64,000 nucleotides of DNA from assembly GCF_001553955.1 (NCBI RefSeq), contig NZ_CP014235.1, forward strand, positions 17,456 through 81,455. Reading direction: 5' to 3'. Made by a program: the position numbers and the translations under genes. This document shows positions 51,280 to 59,909 of the stretch, in pieces. Position 1 is the first letter of the stretch. Each line of letters begins with the position of its first letter. The notes under the pieces were generated by a model. That model worked only from the letters and a program-made list of their open reading frames with translations, ran no database searches and was not told the origin of the DNA. This DNA comes from Moraxella osloensis (lineage in GTDB: Bacteria > Pseudomonadota > Gammaproteobacteria > Pseudomonadales > Moraxellaceae).

Positions 51280-51779
51280 GCAGTTACCTCCTGTTTTAAT
51301 CGTAAAAGTGCAATTTGTGAAAGTTGGTCTTTAACTTCAAGCTGTTCTTGTTCTGGCGTATTGTTAAGACGGCGGTTTAATTCAGCCAGTATCTCTTCAG
51401 TGCTTCTACCTAATGCCCGAATCAAAAAAATAAAGCCAAATTTATTTTCATAATCTACATTCCCTTTATATAGAGCATCCTGCACTGCATTGGTGAGGTT
51501 AACGTTGCTTTGCTCGTTTTTAGAGAATTGTTGTTCTCTTTCATTCAAGGATTGGATGGCTTTTTTCTCACCAATTCGAGGATGATTGCCCAAGGCATCG
51601 CTAATTTGTTGCCATGTCCAAGTCATTGCTTGGTCTTTGGCAAAATTGTATAACTGCTGACTATCGCTAAAAGGGCGTTGGGTGACAATGCGGTTAGCCC
51701 ACTCATTAATTTGTACACAATTTTTTAATAGCGTCTCTGCTTCATTGGGTGAAAGTTGGTTAAATTCAGTTATATTCAC
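51276..51779 (-). CDS. uraD: OHCU decarboxylase UraD
   Basis: 167 residues. LGNHPRIGEKKA contains the catalytic His and the HPRIG motif; FGFIFLIRALGRSTEEILAE is the conserved C-terminal helix. Makes (S)-allantoin from 2-oxo-4-hydroxy-4-carboxy-5-ureidoimidazoline. First gene of its operon, with the TTGTATACAA site about 95 bases upstream. Confidence 0.94.
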   Translation of the reverse strand: MNITEFNQLSPNEAETLLKNCVQINEWANRIVTQRPFSDSQQLYNFAKDQAMTWTWQQISDALGNHPRIGEKKAIQSLNEREQQFSKNEQSNVNLTNAVQDALYKGNVDYENKFGFIFLIRALGRSTEEILAELNRRLNNTPEQEQLEVKDQLSQIALLRLKQEVTA

Positions 51780-51873
51780 TAGCTATTTTTCCTAAATCAA
51801 TGGTTTTATTGCTATTTTAAGGTTAGCAATTATTGTGCCGATTTTTACAATTTTTCATAAAATAATTATTTTA

Positions 51874-51883
51874 TTGTATACAA
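51874..51883. promoter_or_regulatory. TTGTATACAA operator, uraD operon
   Basis: Perfect palindrome in the 190-base gap between uraD and hpxO, about 95 bases before uraD. Confidence 0.7.
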
Positions 51884-51920
51884 TATCTATAATTTTCTTT
51901 TTGTTTAATCATTGCCTATA

Positions 51921-51950
51921 AAAAAACCCTGTTAAAACAGGGTTTTTTTT
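51921..51950. terminator. Terminator after hpxO
   Basis: AAAAAACCCTGTT pairs with AACAGGGTTTTTT with a tiny loop, followed by T residues. On the minus strand it ends hpxO transcription 19 bases after the stop. Confidence 0.85.
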
Positions 51951-51968
51951 GAAGTGAATTTCTTAATT

Positions 51969-53138
51969 TTAATCTAAAGGATTGCCTTGAATATTATTGA
52001 GAATACCTTGTAATATTCGCTTGCCATCTTCTTGGCGAAGTTCGTCGTACCATGCTTGAGTTGCGGCTGGATCTTCCCCATGGGTCACGCCGCAACGTTT
52101 GCGAGCGACCATTACTAAATGATTGGCTCGTGGTGCTCGCACTTCGACATAACGTTTCAACGCATCGTCAATACTGTTGGTATTAATCGCCAAGGAACGA
52201 GTTAAATAAATCGAATCTTCTAAGGCTTGACAGCCACCTTGCCCAATATCGGGGGTTGTACCGTGAGCAGAATCCCCTAATAAGACGACCCGACCTTTTA
52301 CCCAAGTATCAAATGGCTCAATATCATGGATTTCGACACGGTTAGTTTTGGCAGGGTCAATTTTGTCGATAAGTTTTTGTACTGGCTCACACCACCCTGT
52401 AAAGTATTGTTTTAATAACGTTTTATAATTATCTCTTTCATTGGGTAGGCCAACAGGTAATGGTACGTCGAAGAAGAAATAGAACCGTCCACCTGCTATT
52501 GGCATGAGTGACACCCGTTTTCCTTCACCTACAAATGTCGTCCATTGATCAGCAGGTGCGATGGATTCATCAATTTCCACTAGACCATTCCAATTGACAT
52601 ACCCTGCGTAACGTCTCTCGAGTTTTTTGCCAAGTATATATTCACGAGTAAATGAGTGTGTACCGTCCGCTCCAATTAACAAATCAGCAGTATCAGACGA
52701 ACCATCGGAGAAATACGCTGTCACTTTGCTATCTTTTTCGGATAAATTCTGCTCAATATTGACTAAGCCGATGCCTAGTTTGACATCCTCTTTTCCAAAA
52801 GCTTCCATTAGCATTGCTTGCAATTCAGCCCGAGACACGGGGTAAGGCTTTTGACCTGCTTCTTCGACCAAGGGCTGTAGACTAAATTGGGTCATCACCG
52901 AATTGGTGAAACCATCAATATAGGCTAGGTTCGCCATGTCACCACCCAATGCTTTGACTTCCTCGTTTAATCCCAGATAGTTTAAGCATTTAACACCGTT
53001 TGACCAAACCGAAATAGCCGCTCCAACTGGCAAAATCTTTTCCACACGCTCATAAACAGTAACTTGGTGTCCTTGTTTTTTGAGTCCAATCCCCGCACTC
53101 AAGCCACCAATACCTGCACCAATAATGATAATTTTCAT
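51969..53138 (-). CDS. hpxO: FAD-dependent urate hydroxylase HpxO
   Basis: 389 residues of the flavin monooxygenase family. FAD motif [14 protein letters not shown] at the N-terminus, the DG motif [15 protein letters not shown], and the GD motif [18 protein letters not shown]. It oxidises urate to 5-hydroxyisourate with NADH and oxygen, replacing cofactor-free uricase. Context fits exactly. Ribosome site AAGGAG; own promoter with an operator at 53162. Confidence 0.93.
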   Translation of the reverse strand: MKIIIIGAGIGGLSAGIGLKKQGHQVTVYERVEKILPVGAAISVWSNGVKCLNYLGLNEEVKALGGDMANLAYIDGFTNSVMTQFSLQPLVEEAGQKPYPVSRAELQAMLMEAFGKEDVKLGIGLVNIEQNLSEKDSKVTAYFSDGSSDTADLLIGADGTHSFTREYILGKKLERRYAGYVNWNGLVEIDESIAPADQWTTFVGEGKRVSLMPIAGGRFYFFFDVPLPVGLPNERDNYKTLLKQYFTGWCEPVQKLIDKIDPAKTNRVEIHDIEPFDTWVKGRVVLLGDSAHGTTPDIGQGGCQALEDSIYLTRSLAINTNSIDDALKRYVEVRAPRANHLVMVARKRCGVTHGEDPAATQAWYDELRQEDGKRILQGILNNIQGNPLD

Positions 53139-53161
53139 AAATGCTCCTTATTTAACATAAT

Positions 53162-53171
53162 TTGTATACAA
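53162..53171. promoter_or_regulatory. TTGTATACAA operator, hpxO
   Basis: Perfect palindrome 24 bases upstream of hpxO, in the gap to xdhC. Confidence 0.7.
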
Positions 53172-53260
53172 TATAAAAAATAATTGTATTTATTGGAAAG
53201 CAATTTATGTGCCAATGCAGATTTAAAGCAAGGAGATATTAATGACTAGGTATAACTAAT

Positions 53261-54286
53261 TTAAAGGTATTGCAACAACTGGGCGGTAATAGCAATCGCA
53301 ATGAGATTAGGCTCTTTACTGTGAATACCCGTAATTCCCATCGGACAGATTAAGGAAGTTAAAGTCTCTGGTGAAACACCTCTAGCAAGTAGACGCCGTT
53401 CAAAATTAGCTCGCTTGGTGGTTGAGCCTATCATGCCAAAGTAGCGAATATCTTGTTGTTTTACTTGGCGTTTGAGAATAGCTTGGCAAAGCTGAAAATC
53501 TAAGCCGTGGTCATGAGTCATCACAATAAACAAACTATTTGGTAAAGCGGTTTCGATAAGTTGTTCAGGAATATCGGTTTCTTGATAATCTAAGTAAGCA
53601 TGGGATAAATCAATATTCTCAATCCTATTTTGATAATCTCGTGTTTCTATCCAATGTACTTTCACAGCAAGTGGAAGTAAGAGTTTCACTAATGCTTGAG
53701 CAATGTGCCCTGCTCCAAATAGATATACATGAAAGCGAGTAGATTCAATAATTTGAGAGAATTGCCAATTATTTTCTTTATTATTTAAACAAGAGCCATC
53801 TTGATGCATAATCTCATAACTTGTTTTAGACTGTTCGGTCTCTATTGCTTTTTTGATTTGCCATGTTGAATGCTTATCACTTGAGGATAAATAACGATAC
53901 AGCGTTTGCCCGTGTTGGGTTTGATAAAGAAAATTGTTGAAAAAGTCGACATCTAAATGGCTAATTCTTTCAAATAATACGAGAACTCGACCACCACAAC
54001 ATTGTCCTAATCTTGCAGCAAGATTAAATCGTTCGATAATTAGTGGTGGTTCGCTTTGGTTACTCAACATCGACTGAGCGATATTAAGCGATTGCCACTC
54101 TAAATGCCCCCCACCAATGCTACCAACGCTCTCAATTGTTTGTTGAGGGTCATTTGTAAGGCGTACCACCATACTCGCACCCACTTCTCTAGGTGCTGAG
54201 CCAATCACTGACATCACAGTGACTAATACACAGTCACTATTCTGTGTGAGCCATAATGCAAGCTTGTCTATCCATTCATTTATCAT
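53261..54286 (-). CDS. xdhC: Xanthine dehydrogenase maturation factor XdhC
   Basis: 341 residues. N-terminal XdhC part (VTVMSVIGSAPREVGASMVV; GSIGGGHLEW) and a C-terminal Rossmann domain (VYLFGAGHIAQALVKLL, FIVMTHDHGLDFQL, YFGMIGSTTKRANF). It binds the molybdenum cofactor, aids its sulfuration and loads it into XdhB. Last gene of xdhABC, 22 bases after xdhB. Confidence 0.93.
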   Translation of the reverse strand: MINEWIDKLALWLTQNSDCVLVTVMSVIGSAPREVGASMVVRLTNDPQQTIESVGSIGGGHLEWQSLNIAQSMLSNQSEPPLIIERFNLAARLGQCCGGRVLVLFERISHLDVDFFNNFLYQTQHGQTLYRYLSSSDKHSTWQIKKAIETEQSKTSYEIMHQDGSCLNNKENNWQFSQIIESTRFHVYLFGAGHIAQALVKLLLPLAVKVHWIETRDYQNRIENIDLSHAYLDYQETDIPEQLIETALPNSLFIVMTHDHGLDFQLCQAILKRQVKQQDIRYFGMIGSTTKRANFERRLLARGVSPETLTSLICPMGITGIHSKEPNLIAIAITAQLLQYL

Positions 54287-54308
54287 ATTGATTTATATAA
54301 ACTTTAGA

Positions 54309-56741
54309 TTATTGATTTGATAGATTTGATAAATGCGTTTGACTATTCACAAGCTGTTTGGCATTGACAATGGCTTGCAAAATCGCTTCAGGCGTCGCAG
54401 GTGCAGATAAAAAAGGCTTAACTTTAATACCATTTTGCAAGATTGGGGTAGTTATACTTGCAGATACCGCGTCACGTAGGGCAGAAAATACCGATAATGC
54501 CAACATAAAAGGGGGTTCGCCCACTGCTTTTGAACGATGGATAGTATTTTCAAGGTTTTGGTTATCGTACAACTTTACATTAAAAATTTTCGGCATATCG
54601 GTAGCAGTTGGGATTTTATAAGTGGATGGTGCATGGGTAAATAAATGTCCTTGTTTGCGCCCTTCTGGCACCCAGTACAGTTCTTCAGACGTTAACCACC
54701 CCATGCCTTGAATAAATCCTCCTTCAATTTGTCCAATATCAATCGCAGGATTAATCGAGTTACCAACATCATGCAAAATATCGACTCGTAACACTTTACT
54801 TTCTCCTGTTAAAGTATCTATGGCTACTTCACTCGCTGCCGCTCCATAGGCAAAATAAAAAAATGGTCTACCATAACGTAACACGGGATTCCAATGGATA
54901 TCAGGCGTTTTATAAAAACCACTATCCCACAGTTGTATCCGAGCTTGATAAGCGAGTTTGATAAATTCAGCAAATTGCCAAGATTGCCCACTTGCATAAA
55001 TATATCCATCTTTAAACTGCACTTGACTAGGCTTAGTATTGGCTAATTCGGCGGCAAATGTTTGTAAGCGATTGCGAATATTAATACAGGCGGATTGGGC
55101 TGCTTTACCATTTAAATCTGTACCACTAGACGCAGCAGTAGCTGAGGTATTAGGCACTTTGGCAGTGTCAGTCGCTGACAATCTAATTTTTGATAAATCA
55201 AGGCTAAATTCATGGGCGACAATTTGGCGGATTTTGCTATATAGTCCCTGCCCCATCTCGGTGCCACCATGATTCACCAAGATTGTACCATCGGTATAAA
55301 TATGCACCAATGCCCCTGCTTGATTAAACAGTGTCGCATTAAACGAAATACCAAATTTTACAGGCGTTAATGCCAAGCCCTTTTTGATAATCGGGCTTTG
55401 CTCGTTAAAGCTCTTGATAGTTTCTCGTCTAGTGAAATAATCGCAATGCTCAGCAAGTTTACTCACCAAGTCAGGTAAAATATTATCTTTGACATAAGTG
55501 CCGTAAGGGGTTTTGGAGCGTGGGGCAATTTCGTCGATATTTTCTGCAGAAAAATCAATACCCGCTTGCTCAGACATAGCGGTATAGAAATTACGTTGAC
55601 GTATAATGAGGGGATCAATATCTAACGCATATCCAATATCATCCATGATGTACTCTATCGGGAACATGCCTTGTGGACCACCAAAGCCTCGAAAGGCCGT
55701 ATTAGAGACGGTATTGGTTTTACAGCGTAGACTGTCAATGGTGACCACATCGAGATAATAGCCATTGTCAACGTGGCAAATCGCCCTATCATTTACTGGT
55801 CCTGATAAATCTGTTGATGAGCCACAATTAGAGGCTAACTGAATATATAAGCCTAGAATCATCCCTTGCTCATCAAAACCCACGTCCCATTGATAAGCAA
55901 AGCCATGGCGTTTACCTGTGACTATCATGTCAGTATCACGGTCAAGTCGTAGCTTCACAGGACGTTTCAATTTAACTGACAAAATTGCTGTAATACACGC
56001 CCATTGAGCTGATTGCGATTCTTTCCCCCCAAATCCTCCGCCCATGCGTCGCACTTCAACACTGACTTGGTGCATGCCATAGCCGACAGCCTCGCTAATC
56101 AGTAATTGCATTTCGGTGGGATGTTGGGTTGAGCATAGCACTTGAAGCATATCCTCTTCTTTTGGGTAGGCATAGCAAATTTGCCCTTCGAGATAAAAAT
56201 GCTCTTGTCCGCCGACTTGGGCCATCCCTTGTAATCGATAAGGAGCAACGGCAAGTTTTGCATTGGCATCGCCTGCGGTGAGTTGTACAGGTGGCAGTAT
56301 CCAAGATTGTCGTGCTATTGCCTGCTCAATAGTCAAAATAGGTTCTAACGCTTCATAGGCCACTTTCGCCAATCGGCTTGCTTGCTGAGCCTGTTGATAG
56401 GTTTTTGCCACCACTACAAAGATTACCTGTCCAAAGAAGCTAACCGTATCGGTTGCAATAATCGGCTCATCAGCGACCACCGGACCACAATTATTGTGTA
56501 ATAATTCTGCACCTGTCAGCACGCTCACGACACCTTCAGCCTGCCAGACTGCTGACAAATCCATGTTGATAATCTTACCATGAGCTATTTCTGCCAAGCC
56601 CAATCCTGCATACAATGTGCCCTCAACTTCGGGAATATCATCCACATAATTAGCTTTGCCAGACACATGTAAATGGGCACTTTCATGGGTGATAGATTTG
56701 CCCACATAGGTATTTTTTTGGGTGACTGTCATCTCATTCAT
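54309..56741 (-). CDS. xdhB: Xanthine dehydrogenase large subunit XdhB
   Basis: 810 residues, molybdopterin-binding. Family marks: HVSGKANYVDDIPEVEGTLY at the N-terminus, the MoCo loops MGGGFGGKESQ and AFRGFGGPQG, GTEMGQGLYSKIRQIVA, and the C-terminal KAVGEPPFMLA containing the catalytic Glu. Oxidises hypoxanthine and xanthine to urate. Full length; 42 bases after xdhA. Confidence 0.95.
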   Translation of the reverse strand: MNEMTVTQKNTYVGKSITHESAHLHVSGKANYVDDIPEVEGTLYAGLGLAEIAHGKIINMDLSAVWQAEGVVSVLTGAELLHNNCGPVVADEPIIATDTVSFFGQVIFVVVAKTYQQAQQASRLAKVAYEALEPILTIEQAIARQSWILPPVQLTAGDANAKLAVAPYRLQGMAQVGGQEHFYLEGQICYAYPKEEDMLQVLCSTQHPTEMQLLISEAVGYGMHQVSVEVRRMGGGFGGKESQSAQWACITAILSVKLKRPVKLRLDRDTDMIVTGKRHGFAYQWDVGFDEQGMILGLYIQLASNCGSSTDLSGPVNDRAICHVDNGYYLDVVTIDSLRCKTNTVSNTAFRGFGGPQGMFPIEYIMDDIGYALDIDPLIIRQRNFYTAMSEQAGIDFSAENIDEIAPRSKTPYGTYVKDNILPDLVSKLAEHCDYFTRRETIKSFNEQSPIIKKGLALTPVKFGISFNATLFNQAGALVHIYTDGTILVNHGGTEMGQGLYSKIRQIVAHEFSLDLSKIRLSATDTAKVPNTSATAASSGTDLNGKAAQSACINIRNRLQTFAAELANTKPSQVQFKDGYIYASGQSWQFAEFIKLAYQARIQLWDSGFYKTPDIHWNPVLRYGRPFFYFAYGAAASEVAIDTLTGESKVLRVDILHDVGNSINPAIDIGQIEGGFIQGMGWLTSEELYWVPEGRKQGHLFTHAPSTYKIPTATDMPKIFNVKLYDNQNLENTIHRSKAVGEPPFMLALSVFSALRDAVSASITTPILQNGIKVKPFLSAPATPEAILQAIVNAKQLVNSQTHLSNLSNQ

Positions 56742-56783
56742 TGCGGTTATTCTCTCTTAGCCTTCTTGTATTTTTTGATTTTG

Positions 56784-58301
56784 TTATGCGATTTGAGTTA
56801 AACGAATGAGCTTTGGTTCGTTTGTAGTGCCAGCTATTACTTGAGACTCAAAATAAAAGCGTTTCAATAAGTTTTTGGCAACCAATAAACGATAATGTGC
56901 ACTAGCTCTACCGTCGGTCAATGGGCTAAAATCTTGTTCAATCTTAGACAGAGCATTGTCAATATTCGCTTCCAGCCATTCTTGATTGTGTAATGCCGCT
57001 TCTAAATGTTTGGCTCGTTTAGGAATTTCTGCCATACCGCCATAAACAATTCGGATTTCACTTACTTTGTTTTGTTTATCTAACTTCACAAAATATGCCC
57101 CACATACCGCTGAAATATCGGCATCAAAGCGTTTTGCAACTTTATAAGTAGCAAAATAACTTAATTCATCAGGTAAGTTTTGGTGATTCGGCACTTGAAT
57201 GGCGGTAATAAACTCACTCGGTTGCAACGCATTTTTTTGATAAGCAATATAGAATTCGTCCAAAGCTAATGTGCGAACCTGTTCACCACAGCGTAATACA
57301 AGCTTTGCGGATTGAGCAATTAAAGCAGGCATACTATCACCAATTGGCGAGCCATTCGCAATATTACCGCCTAATGTACCTGCATTTTTAATTTGTTTAG
57401 ATGCAAATCGACGAGCCAATTCTTGCCAACCGCTATTTTGTGCTATCAATGCCGTAAACGCATCTTGTAAGCTCACTCCTGCCCCAATTTCCACATAATC
57501 GGCTGTGTTATTAATAGTTTTTAGTGCTAGGATATGGTTGATAAAAATTAAATTATCAAGCTGTCGATGTTGTTTGGTTACCCATAACCCGATATCCGTA
57601 CTACCTGAGAGCAATCTAGCGTTTGGATAGGTCTTATATAATTCAGCCAATGCTTCAAGAGTTTTGGGGATAAAAAATTGCTGGTCTTTAACCATCAATA
57701 CTAATGATGGTAAAGCCTGTAAAGACTGTAAAGCATCAATGATTTTTGCTTTATCAAATGTGACTCTTGGCGACTCATACGCTAATTTAACCGCATCAAT
57801 TATCGGTCGATAACCCGTACAACGGCATAAATTGCCCGATAACGCATCTAGTATTTGTTCCTCATTTGGGCAACTTGCACTATTTTCGTACATTGCCCAC
57901 AACGACATGATAATCCCTGGTGTGCAAAATCCACACTGAGAGCCATGAGCCGTAATCATCGCATGTTGAATTGGGTGAAGGTCATCTGATAAATTTTGCA
58001 AATCTTCAATGGTAAATAAAGCACATCCATCTAGCGTTGGTAAAAATTGGATACAAGCATTAACCGCTTCTAAGTGCAATTGATTTTGTTCATCGAGCTT
58101 GCCAATAACAACCGTACAAGCTCCACAATCACCTTCACCACAGCCTTCCTTTGTTCCTGTGGCTCGACAACTTTCTCGCAAAAATTGTAAAACGGTTTGA
58201 GTGGTATGACTAGGTATGATTTGACATATCTCTTGACGAAAATAAAAGCGAACAGGGCGATTATGCTGAACTGAATTAGCAGGAAACATGATAATACTCA
58301 C
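56784..58301 (-). CDS. xdhA: Xanthine dehydrogenase small subunit XdhA
   Basis: 505 residues. Two [2Fe-2S] domains: C45, C54, C59, C62 in RESCRATGTKEGCGEGDCG, and CGFCTPG plus GNLCRCTGYRP near 125-165. The FAD domain follows (LLSGSTDIGLWV; GGNIANGSPIGDSMPALIA). Passes electrons from the molybdenum centre to NAD. The first 13 or so residues are not conserved, so the start could be slightly downstream. Confidence 0.95.
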   Translation of the reverse strand: MSIIMFPANSVQHNRPVRFYFRQEICQIIPSHTTQTVLQFLRESCRATGTKEGCGEGDCGACTVVIGKLDEQNQLHLEAVNACIQFLPTLDGCALFTIEDLQNLSDDLHPIQHAMITAHGSQCGFCTPGIIMSLWAMYENSASCPNEEQILDALSGNLCRCTGYRPIIDAVKLAYESPRVTFDKAKIIDALQSLQALPSLVLMVKDQQFFIPKTLEALAELYKTYPNARLLSGSTDIGLWVTKQHRQLDNLIFINHILALKTINNTADYVEIGAGVSLQDAFTALIAQNSGWQELARRFASKQIKNAGTLGGNIANGSPIGDSMPALIAQSAKLVLRCGEQVRTLALDEFYIAYQKNALQPSEFITAIQVPNHQNLPDELSYFATYKVAKRFDADISAVCGAYFVKLDKQNKVSEIRIVYGGMAEIPKRAKHLEAALHNQEWLEANIDNALSKIEQDFSPLTDGRASAHYRLLVAKNLLKRFYFESQVIAGTTNEPKLIRLTQIA

Positions 58302-58385
58302 AGTTTTGGTTCATTTATTAGTTATTTATTAGCAATAGAACTAATATTTGCATTTTATATGCCATTTAACTTTTTATAAATATTT

Positions 58386-58428
58386 TTGTATACATATTTT
58401 TTAATTAATGATTATATTTTGTATACTG
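58386..58428. promoter_or_regulatory. Two weaker TTGTATAC sites, xdhA/deaminase divergent promoter
   Basis: TTGTATACAT (58386-58395) and TTGTATACTG (58419-58428) are 33 bases apart, about three helical turns, between the divergent xdhA and deaminase genes. Confidence 0.55.
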
Positions 58429-58507
58429 GTATAAAAGTTGCAAAATGATTTTTAGGAGTTATGAAAGGTGTGTTATCACAATTGAAAAATATAAAAGAGG
58501 AATAATC

Positions 58508-59881
58508 ATGGGTTATAAGTTATTAAAAAACATCGAAATGTTAGCTACTATGGACGATGAAGGGCGTGAAATTGCCAATGCCTCCATTTTAATTACCGAT
58601 AATGTAATCACTGCGGTAGGAACAACCACTGAGATTGTTAAATATATCCACGATAATTATATACAGGTTGATGAAGAGATTGATTTAACACATCATGTGG
58701 TATTGCCCGGCTTGGTTAATACTCATCATCATATGTTCCAAAGTCTAACGAGAGCCGTACCAAAAGGACAAAATGCCGAATTATTTGGTTGGTTGCAAAC
58801 CCTGTACCCTATTTGGCGAAATTTAAAACCACGAATGATTTACAATTCCACATTAACAGCGATGGCTGAGCTTATCCTTTCTGGTTGCACGACAACTAGC
58901 GACCATCTGTATCTTTACCCCAATGGCTCACGTCTAGATGACAGCATCGAAGCATCGCACGCCATTGGTATGCGGTTTCATGCCTGTCGTGGCAGTATGA
59001 CAGTTGGTGAAAGCAAAGGAGGCTTGCCACCTGATAACTTGGTTGAAACTGAAGACGCTGTGCTCAAAGATAGTGTGCGACTTATCGAACAGTTTCACAA
59101 TGCTAATCGCCATGCGATGACTCGGGTTGCATTAGCCCCTTGCTCACCATTTAGCGTTAGTCAAGAATTGATGAAACAAACTGCTCTACTCGCTAGAGAA
59201 TATCATGTTTGTATGCATACTCATCTAGCAGAAAGTGATAATGACGTGGCGTACAGCATTGCAAACTTTGGTATGACACCTGCTGAGTATGCCGAATCAT
59301 TAGGTTGGGTGGGACAGGATGTGTGGCACGCCCACTGTGTAAAACTTGACAATCACGGTATTGATTTATTTTCTCGTACTAAGACTGGCGTTGCTCACTG
59401 TCCATGCTCCAATATGCGACTGGCATCAGGTATTGCCCCTATCAAAAAAATGCTCAATGCACATGTACCAGTCGGATTAGGGGTAGATGGCTCTGCTTCT
59501 AATGACTGTGGTAATTTATTAGGAGAAGCTAGACAAGCAATGCTATTGGGTCGAGTGATTGATGAACCTGATGCATTAACTGCTCGAGAAGTGCTTCGCA
59601 TGGCAACACGTGGCGGTGCAGATGTCCTAGACCGTGACGATATCGGGATAATACAAGCAGGTATGAGTGCGGATATAATCGCATTTCGTACTGATACCTT
59701 AGCCATGGCAGGCGGTGCGATTCACGACCCAGTCGCCTCACTAGTATTCTGCACACCTTCCAACGTGGATTTATCCATTATTAATGGCAAAGTGGTAGTA
59801 AAAGATGGGCATCTAATGACATTATCCTTGACTGATATTATCAAAAATCATAATCAATCGGTAGTGGCGTTAATGAATTAA
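58508..59881 (+). CDS. 8-oxoguanine deaminase (or guanine deaminase-like amidohydrolase)
   Basis: About 457 residues; start MGYKLLKNIEML chosen for its AGAGGA ribosome site. Amidohydrolase (COG0402) with metal ligands in LVNTHHHMFQS, MHTHLAESDND, HAHCVKLD and GLGVDGSASNDCG. Overall pattern (TLYPIWRNLKPRM; GRVIDEPDALTAREVLRMAT) is closest to Pseudomonas-type 8-oxoguanine deaminase, which yields urate directly; ordinary guanine deaminase activity would yield xanthine for Xdh. Either feeds this pathway. Its stop is nine bases from the IS66 copy 2. Confidence 0.82.
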   Translation: MGYKLLKNIEMLATMDDEGREIANASILITDNVITAVGTTTEIVKYIHDNYIQVDEEIDLTHHVVLPGLVNTHHHMFQSLTRAVPKGQNAELFGWLQTLYPIWRNLKPRMIYNSTLTAMAELILSGCTTTSDHLYLYPNGSRLDDSIEASHAIGMRFHACRGSMTVGESKGGLPPDNLVETEDAVLKDSVRLIEQFHNANRHAMTRVALAPCSPFSVSQELMKQTALLAREYHVCMHTHLAESDNDVAYSIANFGMTPAEYAESLGWVGQDVWHAHCVKLDNHGIDLFSRTKTGVAHCPCSNMRLASGIAPIKKMLNAHVPVGLGVDGSASNDCGNLLGEARQAMLLGRVIDEPDALTAREVLRMATRGGADVLDRDDIGIIQAGMSADIIAFRTDTLAMAGGAIHDPVASLVFCTPSNVDLSIINGKVVVKDGHLMTLSLTDIIKNHNQSVVALMN

Positions 59882-59882
59882 G

Positions 59883-59890
59883 ACCACTGT
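59883..59890 (+). repeat. IS66 target-site flank ACCACTGT (left of copy 2)
   Basis: Matches the 8 bases right of copy 1 at 11083-11090. Confidence 0.85.
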
Positions 59891-59909
59891 GTAATCATCT
59901 GACCATACC

